NCBI GenBank assembly: GCA_015709575.1
Contig: CP054190.1
Coordinates: 806,001-870,000, forward strand
Source: Planctomycetia bacterium
GTDB taxonomy: Bacteria > Planctomycetota > Phycisphaerae > UBA1845 > Fen-1342
Length of the DNA stretch: 64,000 nucleotides
Direction of reading: 5' to 3'
Shown here: positions 17,437-25,393 of the stretch, piece after piece
Position numbering within the stretch: the stretch's first letter is position 1
Layout: each line of letters begins with the position of its first letter
Program-made: the position numbers and the translations under genes
The notes under the pieces: generated by a model
Told to the model about the DNA's origin: nothing
What the model saw: the letters and a program-made list of their open reading frames with translations, nothing else
Databases searched by the model: none

Positions 17437-18849
17437 TACCCGTAACCGCGTGCGTTCCACGCGCTACGATTTCGATGACTTCGAAGACCCGCCGCGGATC
17501 GCGCGGACGGGTGGCACGGACAAGTTGTACTCGACTTGTCCGTGGATTTCTGGTTCGAACGCTCCGGCCGGGTGCCGTGGCGACACGAACGGTGACGGCG
17601 CGGCCGCGGCGACGGCCGGTGCGTCGGCGCGTGGAGGCGGGGTGCCCGGTCGGGGATATAATGCGAAGATGGGCCGGCGGGTTGAGCAAGCCGTGTTTGA
17701 GTGGGCGACCGGCTCGCCGTGAAGTTGGCAACTTCTGTCGAGGGCGCGGTTCGTGCATGACGGCTGGAACCTGATTGCCGAGTACGACCCGGCGACGCTG
17801 GCCGGTGGCGATCCGACCGTGCTGCGGCAGTACACGTGGGGCTGGACCTGAGCGGGCAAGATGGTGACGCTTCTGTGTCCGGGCTGCACGGCGCGGGCGG
17901 GATCGGCGGTCTACTCGCCGTTCTCGATACGAACAACACGACGACGACCAGCGACGATCGCTCATACGCCTATCTCTACGATGCCAACGGCAACGTCGGG
18001 CAGCTTGTGGAATGGTCCTCCGGCGCGGGCGGCGCGAGTGGAATGGCCTGGGCAAGCGGCCGAATGGTTGCGACGTATGAGTACGACCCTTACGGCAACA
18101 CCGTCTCCAAGTCCGGCACGTACGCCGACACGAACCTGTTCCGCTTCAGCACGAAGTTCCTCGATGCCGAAACGGGGCTGTACTACTACGGCTACCGCTA
18201 CTACTCGCCGCGGCTCGGGAGATGGGTCAGCCGCCATCCGATTGAAGAGGCGGGTGGTGTGAACCTATATCGAGGAATCGACAATCGTCCAACCAATGAC
18301 GTTGACGGCCTGGGGCTGCACCCCCTTGTGGGGCTTGCAGAAGGCGTGGGCACCGTGTGTATGCAAGTTCTATGCCGCGAAGTCTTCGGTCCATGCCCTC
18401 CGTTTGCTCACTACGAGGTGCCGAAGGCCGGTGTGTGCGTATGCGTAATCAACACCTCTCCCAGTCACTGTGAGATGATAGGCGGCGCTGCACCAGCAGG
18501 CTATCACTGGCGGGTCGAAGCGTCGGGCGATTGTAGGTTACATCGAGACGATCCGCCGCCCCCCGCGGCTCCATTGACGCCTGTGCCACCAGTTACCGGT
18601 TTTCCGCCGGGGCGAAATCCGCTTGATAGGATAACCGCCGCAGCGTGCCGTAACGCATGCATGCAATTAAAGTACTCGGAGAAGATATGTAGCGTAATGT
18701 GCAAGGGGCTGAAGAATACCTCTTGTCGCGGCTTCGAAGCCATGTGCCATCATATCGCGCGCCACGCTCCGAATGCTCCGAGCAAGAAGCAGTCTGTTGA
18801 GGCATGCTGGGCGACGTACATGGCGATGTGCGCAAATGGCGCGCAGTAG
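17437..18849 (+). pseudogene. RHS cassette E with cysteine-rich tip, frameshifted
   Basis: Begins with the YD-repeat fragment RVRSTRYDFDDFEDPPRIA, which runs straight into the palindrome at 17515, so the palindrome-bearing segment interrupts RHS sequence. The shared TGA is at 17720-17722. The core restarts at GTG 17753 but a one-base loss near 17838 (GGGCTGG for GGGACTGG) shifts the frame. The frame from there reads [50 protein letters not shown] and VDGLGLHPL. The tip of about 180 residues has paired cysteines (CREVFGPCPP, CVCVINTSPSHC, CRNACMQLKYSEKICSVMC, CRGFEAMCHHIARH). No recognised family. Confidence 0.65.
17515..17544. repeat. 30-base palindrome, RHS cassette E
   Basis: Identical to the copy at 8137 (11-base stem, TGTACTCG loop). 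Here the junction with intact YD-repeat sequence on the left is visible, about 10 bases upstream. Confidence 0.9.
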
Positions 18850-18875
18850 ATGAACCACTATTGCAAGGGATCGCA

Positions 18876-19151
18876 ATGCCATCCGTCAGAGCTGAGCGAT
18901 TCACGGAGCGAGGGCTGCAGTATGTCCAGTTGCTCGTTGAGTCGACCCACATGGGTAGGGACGCGTTTGTTGAGTGGGAGACAGAATCGGGTCTATGCAT
19001 CGCGGTGAGTCCCTTGGTGGCACGCCGCCTTGTGCGACAACTGGAACGGGCACTTAGTCACTCTACTTCTATAGATCATGCGCGCCCGCAGCCACGTTCA
19101 GATGCAACAGTGACCAGACGCAAGAGTACACATCGCTCGGGATCGCGGTAA
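18876..19151 (+). CDS. Candidate immunity protein E
   Basis: 91 residues from ATG 18876 with AAGGGA upstream, 26 bases after the stop of tip E. Sequence: ERGLQYVQLLVESTHMGR, FVEWETESGLCIAVSPLVAR, RRLVRQLERAL; then a polar tail. It is soluble, with no signal peptide. The family is not recognised; the immunity role is inferred from position after an RHS tip. Confidence 0.45.
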   Translation: MPSVRAERFTERGLQYVQLLVESTHMGRDAFVEWETESGLCIAVSPLVARRLVRQLERALSHSTSIDHARPQPRSDATVTRRKSTHRSGSR

Positions 19152-19675
19152 GTGCACGTCAAGGGCGCATGTGGACGCATGTGTGCGCAGGCGCGCGGGT
19201 CCCTTGAGCCTGGTTCCCAAATGTAGGCGCACCCCTGTGTGACTTCGTCGGACGATCAGGGCGCGCAGGTCCGTAGAGCGTGGTTCCAAAATATAGGCGC
19301 GGCCCCCTCGGACCGTCGTGAGTTCAGTTTCGATCGGATTTGTCCGCCCAAAGAGGCGAGCGATATGAGAAAACTGACTTCGCCAAGCGCTCGCGACGCG
19401 AATTTGAAGTGCAAGCGCGCAGTGGCATCATACTCTGCTGCGCGGAATCATCCAGCGGCTGGAAGTGAGCGACGGAAATTCAGGCCGCGTCGCGGTAATA
19501 ATGGCGGAGCAAGCCGCCGAGGATGTCAGTTATCACTTGAAAACCAGCCCGCGCCGGTCCACGAGCGAGGTTCCAAAATGTCGGCGGACCCTGCCTTCGC
19601 CGTCGTGGGATCAGTTCGATTGGATTTGTCGCCTGACGCGGGCGTGATGGCGTGTGAAAATCGCCGAGAAAGTGT
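19152..19675. other. Non-coding region with three imperfect repeats
   Basis: No credible gene. Three related blocks begin near 19207, 19277 and 19563 with GGTTCCNAAATRTNGGCG and continue with similar GACC/CGTCGTG and TCAGTT...GATT...TTTGTC text; they are probably decayed duplicates of one 70-80 base unit. The block 19421-19507 is listed separately. Confidence 0.5.
19421..19507. repeat. Decayed copy of the 129-base left-flank repeat
   Basis: Shares GTGGCATCATACTC and then CAGGCCGCGTCGCGGTAATA with the flanks at 9859 and 19676, with substitutions and gaps between. Confidence 0.65.
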
Positions 19676-19804
19676 CGCGCATCGCGCCAAATCGAGCGCA
19701 TGCGCGCAGCGGCATCATACTCCGCACTGCGGAGCTGGCCAATCAGCATGACGAGCGCCGACAAAATGTCAGGCCGCGTCGCGGTAATAGTGGCGGACGG
19801 GTGG
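19676..19804. repeat. 129-base left-flank repeat, copy 2
   Basis: Matches 9859-9987, apparently base for base, and like it runs into the palindrome and an RHS cassette. Confidence 0.85.
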
Positions 19805-19834
19805 CACGGACAAGTTTTACTCGACTTGTCCGTG
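19805..19834. repeat. 30-base palindrome, RHS cassette F
   Basis: Same stem as at 8137; the loop differs by one base (TTTACTCG). Confidence 0.85.
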
Positions 19835-20195
19835 GATTCCTGGTTCGAACGCTCCGGCCGGGTGCCGTGGCGACACGAACGGTGACGGCGCGGCCGCAGC
19901 GACGGCCGGTGCGTCGGCGCGAGGATGCGGGATGTCGATTCGGGGATAGAATGCGAAGACGGGCCGGCGGGTTGAGCAAGCCGTGTTTTAGTGGGCGACC
20001 GGCTCGCCGTGAAGTTGGCAACTTCTGTCGAGGGCGCGGTTCGTGCATGACGGCTGGAACCTGATTGCCGAGTACGACCCGGTGACGCTGGCCGGTGGCG
20101 ATCCGACGGTGCTGCGGCAGTACATGTGGGGGTTGGATCGTACTGGTGTGAACGGCGAATCGCCGGGGCCGGTCGGAGCAGCGAGGCGAGCGTGA
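19835..20195 (+). pseudogene. RHS cassette F, truncated
   Basis: Matches the other cassettes up to LRQYMWGLD, then loses homology and stops at 20193-20195 after [15 protein letters not shown]. It carries the shared TGA (20010-20012) plus a second nonsense codon (TAG in place of GAG near 19988). No core signature, tip or immunity gene remains. It marks the right end of the array. Confidence 0.7.
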
Positions 20196-20293
20196 CCGGC
20201 AACTGCCGGCCGCGCGCAGGACATAGGTGCTCCGTGCCGGCACCCGCCGCGGCGCCGAAGGCCTTCTCTCGGCGACGCCCATGTGAGTCCAAC

Positions 20294-21754
20294 ATGAACA
20301 TGAAGTCGTCGCAATCGTTGTTCGCAGCCCTGATCGGTCTAAGCCTTGCCGGCCCAACGGCGTTGGCGGCGGATACGCCGGAAGTTGAGCCGAACGGCGA
20401 CATTGGCAGCGGAACGCCGGCGACGCTGATGTGCGGTGATTCGCTGAGTGGAACCATCTCATCGCCCTCCGATACGGACTACTGGCACATCACGACGGCG
20501 CCCCAGCCCGCCGGCGCGTACCGCTACCGCCTGACGAGTGCCGGCTGGCCGTCGCGAAGCGGCGTGCTCTTTGGCCTGTCGCAGACGGATGGCGTGATCA
20601 ACACCGCCGAGCCGGTTCCCGCTCAATTTTCGACCAGCAGCGGATCCGCTCCGTTCGTCAATCAGTGGTACGGCTTTGGTTCTGCGACCACGGTGGACTT
20701 CGCGATGTCGGCATCGCAGATCAGCCCCTATTCGGTGCAGTTCTCGTGTGAGCCGGTCACAATCCACGTTTTTCCGCGGGCGCTGGAGACCGGCTCCCTC
20801 CAGTTTCTCTCTGGAAGCGTCGACGCCTGGGTCTACGATACGAACTTCCTGCCGCTGCCGGACAACAACTGCGCCGGCACGCACACGCTGGCGCCGGGCG
20901 TGTATTACATCGTCGGCACGTTGAACAATCTCGCCAATGACCAGGCCTGTCCGAATCCCGCCGCGGCGGACGCCGACCGCCCTGTGCTGGCGTACCCGGG
21001 CGCGGTGCTGTCGGCGAACTTCAGCACGACCGCGTCGATTCAAGTCCGCATTGTTGACGGCTTCGGCCAGGTCTTGGCGCCGTCCGTCAGCATTACGCCC
21101 TACACCGTGGCTTTCTGGCGATTCGAAGTGGTTCCGCCGCCGGAGATCGCGTGCTGTTTTCCGAACGGCAGCTGCCAGCCGGTGACGCGCGTTGACTGCG
21201 CGCAGCAGGGCGGCGTAGCGCAGGGCTTCGGCTCGACGTGCACGTCGAATCCCTGTCCACAGCCGGCCGCGTGCTGCCGGCCGGATGGCTCCTGCGAGAT
21301 GACGTTGTTCTCGGGCTGCCATGACGGCCAGTGGCAGGGCACAGGCAGCAGTTGCATCACCGTCACCTGTATCGCGGCGGGTGCATGCTGTTTCCAGCAC
21401 GGCGATTGCGCGGTGCTGTTCGCCAACGTCTGTACGAACCAGGGCGGCGCGGCACAGGGCGCTGGCACGAACTGCGGCTCGATCACATGTCAGGCCCTCT
21501 GCCTCCGTGGCGACGCGGATTGCAACGGGCGCGTCGACAATTTCGACATCGATCCATACATAATCGGCATCTTGTTCGCCAATGAGGCACCCCCCCCTGC
21601 CTTATACACCGGTACGCCGCAGTGCTGGACGCTCCGCACCTGCTGGGGTGACGTGAATCGCGACAACCATTTCAACTCTTTCGATATCGACCCATTCGTA
21701 GCGTGCATCACGACGCTGCCCGTACCGGGGCAACACTGTCCGACGTCCTACTAG
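20294..21754 (+). CDS. Secreted dockerin protein with cysteine-knot-like CCxxxGxC repeats
   Basis: 486 residues. ATG 20294 begins a signal peptide (SLFAALIGLSLAGPTALAA). The next 280 residues look like a beta-sandwich surface domain starting PEVEPNGDIGSGTPATL, typical of pre-peptidase-like extracellular proteins. Three modules then start CCFPNGSC, CCRPDGSC and CCFQHGDC, each about 40 residues with conserved GxGxxC...C. The C-terminus is a dockerin-like pair: GDADCNGRVDNFDIDPYI and WGDVNRDNHFNSFDIDPFV. The dockerin repeats probably bind calcium; in planctomycetes their partner is mostly unknown. No cohesin is seen here. Confidence 0.7.
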   Translation: MNMKSSQSLFAALIGLSLAGPTALAADTPEVEPNGDIGSGTPATLMCGDSLSGTISSPSDTDYWHITTAPQPAGAYRYRLTSAGWPSRSGVLFGLSQTDGVINTAEPVPAQFSTSSGSAPFVNQWYGFGSATTVDFAMSASQISPYSVQFSCEPVTIHVFPRALETGSLQFLSGSVDAWVYDTNFLPLPDNNCAGTHTLAPGVYYIVGTLNNLANDQACPNPAAADADRPVLAYPGAVLSANFSTTASIQVRIVDGFGQVLAPSVSITPYTVAFWRFEVVPPPEIACCFPNGSCQPVTRVDCAQQGGVAQGFGSTCTSNPCPQPAACCRPDGSCEMTLFSGCHDGQWQGTGSSCITVTCIAAGACCFQHGDCAVLFANVCTNQGGAAQGAGTNCGSITCQALCLRGDADCNGRVDNFDIDPYIIGILFANEAPPPALYTGTPQCWTLRTCWGDVNRDNHFNSFDIDPFVACITTLPVPGQHCPTSY

Positions 21755-21885
21755 GTGGACGGCGTCACTCGTCGGCGGGTTGAACCCTGTGAATGCCGAC
21801 TGACGATCGTCGCTGACGCCTGACACACCGAGGCCCGTCCGACGGGAGGGTCCGGCACGGGCGCGGCGCCCCTCGCCCCCGTCGA

Positions 21886-21916
21886 TTGTGCGGTCCCCCG
21901 CGCTTTCCGCTATAAC
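21886..21916 (+). promoter_or_regulatory. Weak promoter candidate before the ArnT-like gene
   Basis: TTGTGC (21886) and TATAAC (21911) with a 19-base spacer, ending 10 bases before the ATG, which would give a very short leader. The match to a sigma-70 promoter is modest. Confidence 0.3.
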
Positions 21917-21926
21917 CCGCGCGCGT

Positions 21927-23561
21927 ATGGACGGATCAGACGCCCCTTCGTCAACCGGCGGATTCAGCCCGAACCGCGGGCCGATGTGCGGCTCAGACAC
22001 TCAATCGCTAGCTCCCAGGGGCAGCGACGCCCCGCTGCCCGGGCTGCCGCGGAAGCCATCGCGGGGCTCGATCGTCCTGCGTGTTGTCGGGTATGCCGCG
22101 CTCATCTTCCTGCCGTTTCTCGGTTCGGGGCGCACGCTTACGCAGCACGAAGTGATCGTCGCGCAGCCCGCCCTCAACATGCTCGAGGACGGCAACTGGA
22201 TCGTGCCGCGCTACCACAGCGACGAGCCGTGGGTGGACAAGCCGCCCTTGGTGAGCTGGGCCGACGCCGTGCTGTTCTCCCTGATGGGGTTCAGCGAATG
22301 GGCCGCGCGCCTGCCCGCGGCGCTGTCCGCCATTGGTCTGTGTGTGCTCATCGCGCTGGTGGCATGGCGCTTCGCTGATCCGCAAACGGCGCTGCTGGCC
22401 GGCCTGGTACAGGCGTCCTGCGTATACGCCTTCAATCACGGCCGCCTCGGCGAGATCGACATGCCCTTCGCGCTGCTGATCGCCGCGGCGCATGCGGTGC
22501 TGCTGCTGCGCTGGGGCGACGGCCGCACCGATCTGCCGCTGCCATCGGCGGCCCTATTTCACACGCTGGCCGGGCTGGCCGTACTCGCCAAGGGGCCGCT
22601 TGCGCCGGCGTTCATCGGCTGCACCGTGCTGGGGTTCTGCGCGGCGCGGCGGTCGTGGCGGCCGCTGCGGTCGGTGCTGCTGACGCCGGCGGTACTGTGC
22701 TTCATCGTCGCGGCCGGCTGGTGGTATTTGGCGGCCTACGCGCAGATCGGCGACCTCGCGCTGGAGCGCTGGAGCTACACCTACGTCAACCGGATCGCGG
22801 GTGAGCACGTCCAGGGCCGTCAATCTGCGCTGGTCTACGTCCTGAACATCCCGTGGCTGCTGGCGCCGGCGTCCATCATTCTGTTGATCGGCGCGCCGAT
22901 TGTCGCCAAGCGAGTCGCATTGCCGCAGAATCACTTCGAACGCTACCTTTGGTGCTGGTTTTTCTTCGGGATGGCGCCGTTGCTGGTCTCGGCCTTCAAG
23001 GCCAAGCATTACGCCATCCCGCTGCTGCCGCCGCTTTCCATTCTTGCCGCGATGGTTATCCGTGCACACTTGAGCGCGTGGGGTGTTCACGCGCGGCGGC
23101 TCTACGCGGCGTTGTTTGTCGGTGTGCCGATCGCGACGCTGATCGTCTCGGGGTTCGTGATGCCGCGGCGGGATCACCGGCGCGAGACGGTCGAGTTCAT
23201 TTCCGACGCCACGTCGCGTGTTCCGGCGGGAGAAACGCTGTATACGCTCGGACTGGCGCAATCGAGCGTGTTTCCATACATTCGTTGCCACTGGCGCGGC
23301 ATCAACCGGCCGGGTGAATTTGCCGAAGTACTCGATCGGGCGGACGGGCGGCCGGTGTGGGTGCTGACGCCGCGGGCGTTTCTGCTGGCGAAGGCGGCGG
23401 CGGAGTTGCAATTCGAGGAAATCGGCACAGAGCGCGCCAGGAAGCGCTACCCCGCGACAGAAGTGCATGTTTTGGGGCGGATTGTCGGCGGCCGGTTGAT
23501 TCTCAATGACGAAACCGAGCGCGAGCTGAACGACCTGGCGGGGTTGTCGCGCGGGCGGTGA
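21927..23561 (+). CDS. ArnT-like family 39 glycosyltransferase
   Basis: 544 residues with about ten membrane segments. LTQHEVIVAQPALNMLEDGN followed by IVPRYHSDEPWVDKPPLVSW is the first periplasmic loop of the ArnT/PMT GT-C family, with an acidic residue in the usual catalytic zone. LARLPAALSAIG-type and GRLGEIDMPFALLIAAAH segments are also family-typical. Such enzymes transfer a sugar from undecaprenyl phosphate to lipid A or other envelope targets. The first 40 residues are polar and variable, so the true start could be ATG 21984. The gene stands alone between secreted-protein genes; the acceptor is unknown. Confidence 0.8.
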   Translation: MDGSDAPSSTGGFSPNRGPMCGSDTQSLAPRGSDAPLPGLPRKPSRGSIVLRVVGYAALIFLPFLGSGRTLTQHEVIVAQPALNMLEDGNWIVPRYHSDEPWVDKPPLVSWADAVLFSLMGFSEWAARLPAALSAIGLCVLIALVAWRFADPQTALLAGLVQASCVYAFNHGRLGEIDMPFALLIAAAHAVLLLRWGDGRTDLPLPSAALFHTLAGLAVLAKGPLAPAFIGCTVLGFCAARRSWRPLRSVLLTPAVLCFIVAAGWWYLAAYAQIGDLALERWSYTYVNRIAGEHVQGRQSALVYVLNIPWLLAPASIILLIGAPIVAKRVALPQNHFERYLWCWFFFGMAPLLVSAFKAKHYAIPLLPPLSILAAMVIRAHLSAWGVHARRLYAALFVGVPIATLIVSGFVMPRRDHRRETVEFISDATSRVPAGETLYTLGLAQSSVFPYIRCHWRGINRPGEFAEVLDRADGRPVWVLTPRAFLLAKAAAELQFEEIGTERARKRYPATEVHVLGRIVGGRLILNDETERELNDLAGLSRGR

Positions 23562-23793
23562 ATGAGCGCGCTCTGACGCGGCGTGACGCCGGGTGCGCTC
23601 GCCGGTCGGACTGTGGTCGAATATCATGGAGAGCGGCTTATCGGGCGGATGCCCGAGGGCGGCAGGCTCGCTCGAAGCCCCCCGTTAGGGACTAACCCGC
23701 GTGCGTGGCGGGTGTCTCACCGTTGGTCGACGGCCGGCGGCCGAGTCCGGCAGGTGTCGGATGGCGGCCGAAGCCGACAAAGGAAGGCGATTC

Positions 23794-25104
23794 ATGACAG
23801 TTTCCCGCGTACTCCCCGGAATCCTGCTGATGTGCGTGACGGCCCTGGCGGTCGCACAGGACGGCATCTCGGAGCAGCAGAAGCTTCTCGCGCGCCGGGC
23901 CGCGGAGGCCGATGCGTATCGCAAGCTGGCCGAGACGGTTTACGGAATTGAGATCAACAGCCGTACCTATGTGAAGGATTTCGTGGCCGAGAGCGACGAC
24001 ATCCGTGGCGATCTCGATACGTTCGTCAAGGGCATCCGGCTGGGCACGCCGCGCTGGTATGAGGACGGCTCGTGCGAAGTGCCGGCCGAGGTGACGGTGG
24101 CGAAGGTGATCGAGACGCTCGTCTCCGCGCATGCGCGCCACTACAAGGGCAACAGCATCAAGGCGAGCGATTTTGAGTCGATCACCGCTCGTACGGAAAA
24201 GCAGGTCATCAAGGTGATCGGCATGGGCGCCCCGCGCGACGCCGATCGCATCGCCGGCGGGGGTGGCGACGTGGACTCCGGCCCCGCGCCGGCGGCTTCC
24301 GGCGGGGCGATTCCGGACAACTGGCGGCGGGTCGGTCCGCAGGCGCGGCTGATGGCGATTCGCGCGGCGCGGATGGACGCCTTCCGCCGGCTGGCGGAGC
24401 GCGTGAAGGGTTTGCGGCTGACATCGCAGACCCAGGTGCGTGACTTCGTAACTGAGAGCGACGTGATCACGACGGAGCTGCAGGCGGACCTGGTCGGCGC
24501 GACGGAAGCGGGCGTGTTTCTCAGCCCGACCGAGCTGATCGCGGAGGTGCGGCTGGTGCTGCCGACCGAGCAGGTGATCACGACGATCAAGAAGCTGCAC
24601 AGCCGGCACTACAAGGGCAACGACGTCAAGGCGTCGCAGATCGAGGACATTGTCCGGACAGTCGTGAAGAAGGAGTTCGAGGCGGTCGGACAGGGCGTTC
24701 CGCCGCAGCGCTTCATGCGCCAGTATGCGGAGCAGACCGGGGTGGAACTGCCGGACTGGGCCGGCGGCGCGATTTCGGCTGTTGGCGAGGGGACTGATCC
24801 GGAGTTCGGCTCGCCGCAGGGTCGGCTCAAGGCCGCCCGCGCCGCCGAGATGGACGCGCGGCGGAAGCTGGCGGAGCGGATCGCCGGGCTTCGCCTGACC
24901 GGATCGACGACGGTGTCGGATTTCGCCACGGTGGCGGACCACATCAGCTCGCAGGTCAGCGCGGTGATCGTGGACTCGGTGGTCACGTCGACGCGCTTCA
25001 CCGAGGATACGGCGCAGGTCACGGTCGAGCTGCCGGGCGCGCGGGTCTGGTCGATCATTTCCGTTGAGCAGCGGCGGATCAAGATTTCGGGCGGTGGGAA
25101 CTAG
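23794..25104 (+). CDS. Secreted protein with three LPP20-like repeats
   Basis: 436 residues, ATG 23794 after AAGGAAGG. A signal peptide (VLPGILLMCVTALAVA) is followed by three homologous units of about 130 residues. Each starts with a helix of the LPP20/FlgT type (RRAAEADAYRKLAETVYG, AARMDAFRRLAERVKGLRL, AAEMDARRKLAERIAGLRL), then TxVxDFVxESD, then a beta-strand pair ending in a conserved VELPxxxV-like segment. LPP20 domains occur in secreted lipoproteins, often linked to flagella or envelopes, with no defined biochemistry. The three-fold repeat is unusual. It is the first gene of a co-directional cluster with three further envelope genes. Confidence 0.65.
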   Translation: MTVSRVLPGILLMCVTALAVAQDGISEQQKLLARRAAEADAYRKLAETVYGIEINSRTYVKDFVAESDDIRGDLDTFVKGIRLGTPRWYEDGSCEVPAEVTVAKVIETLVSAHARHYKGNSIKASDFESITARTEKQVIKVIGMGAPRDADRIAGGGGDVDSGPAPAASGGAIPDNWRRVGPQARLMAIRAARMDAFRRLAERVKGLRLTSQTQVRDFVTESDVITTELQADLVGATEAGVFLSPTELIAEVRLVLPTEQVITTIKKLHSRHYKGNDVKASQIEDIVRTVVKKEFEAVGQGVPPQRFMRQYAEQTGVELPDWAGGAISAVGEGTDPEFGSPQGRLKAARAAEMDARRKLAERIAGLRLTGSTTVSDFATVADHISSQVSAVIVDSVVTSTRFTEDTAQVTVELPGARVWSIISVEQRRIKISGGGN

Positions 25105-25196
25105 CCGTGGGTCCGGCTGGGAGCCGGTAACGGCAGCGCATGGAGGCAACTTACCTTGTTCGCCGCGCGAAGCGCCGCGAAGCGGGAGATCGGAAC

Positions 25197-25355
25197 ATGA
25201 TCCGGCGAATGGGTGGAATGGCGGTCGTCCTGGCGGGGCTGGCGATTGCTCTGTCGGCGTGCAGCAAGCGCCAGTCGCACAAGGTGCGGATCGAGGAGCG
25301 GCAGGAGGAGGGCGAAGTTCGCGACGTGCCGCCGGGCGAGATGATCGTCGAGTAG
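25197..25355 (+). CDS. Small lipoprotein
   Basis: 52 residues. Signal MIRRMGGMAVVLAGLAIALS, then lipobox LSAC, then a short highly charged tail (KVRIEERQEEGEVRDV). ATG 25197 is chosen because it starts the signal peptide; the frame is open 19 codons upstream but that stretch is not signal-like. It sits between the two LPP20-type genes and may be an anchor or partner for them. No known family. Confidence 0.55.
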   Translation: MIRRMGGMAVVLAGLAIALSACSKRQSHKVRIEERQEEGEVRDVPPGEMIVE

Positions 25356-25393
25356 TACGCCGCCGTTTCGGGCGCAGCGCCGACCGCGAATCA

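Noticed and set aside
8137..19834. CRISPR array from the repeated palindromes
   Set aside because: Copies are separated by kilobases of shared RHS sequence, not by unique short spacers, and there are no cas genes.
20459..21400. 313-codon open frame antisense to the dockerin protein at 20294
   Set aside because: The plus strand shows a signal peptide, CCxxxGxC modules and dockerin motifs; the antisense product is Arg-rich without features.
23562..23793. Riboswitch before the three-repeat LPP20 gene
   Set aside because: A short stem (GTTAG/CTAAC) and GC-rich text are present, but no consensus of a known riboswitch class could be matched.
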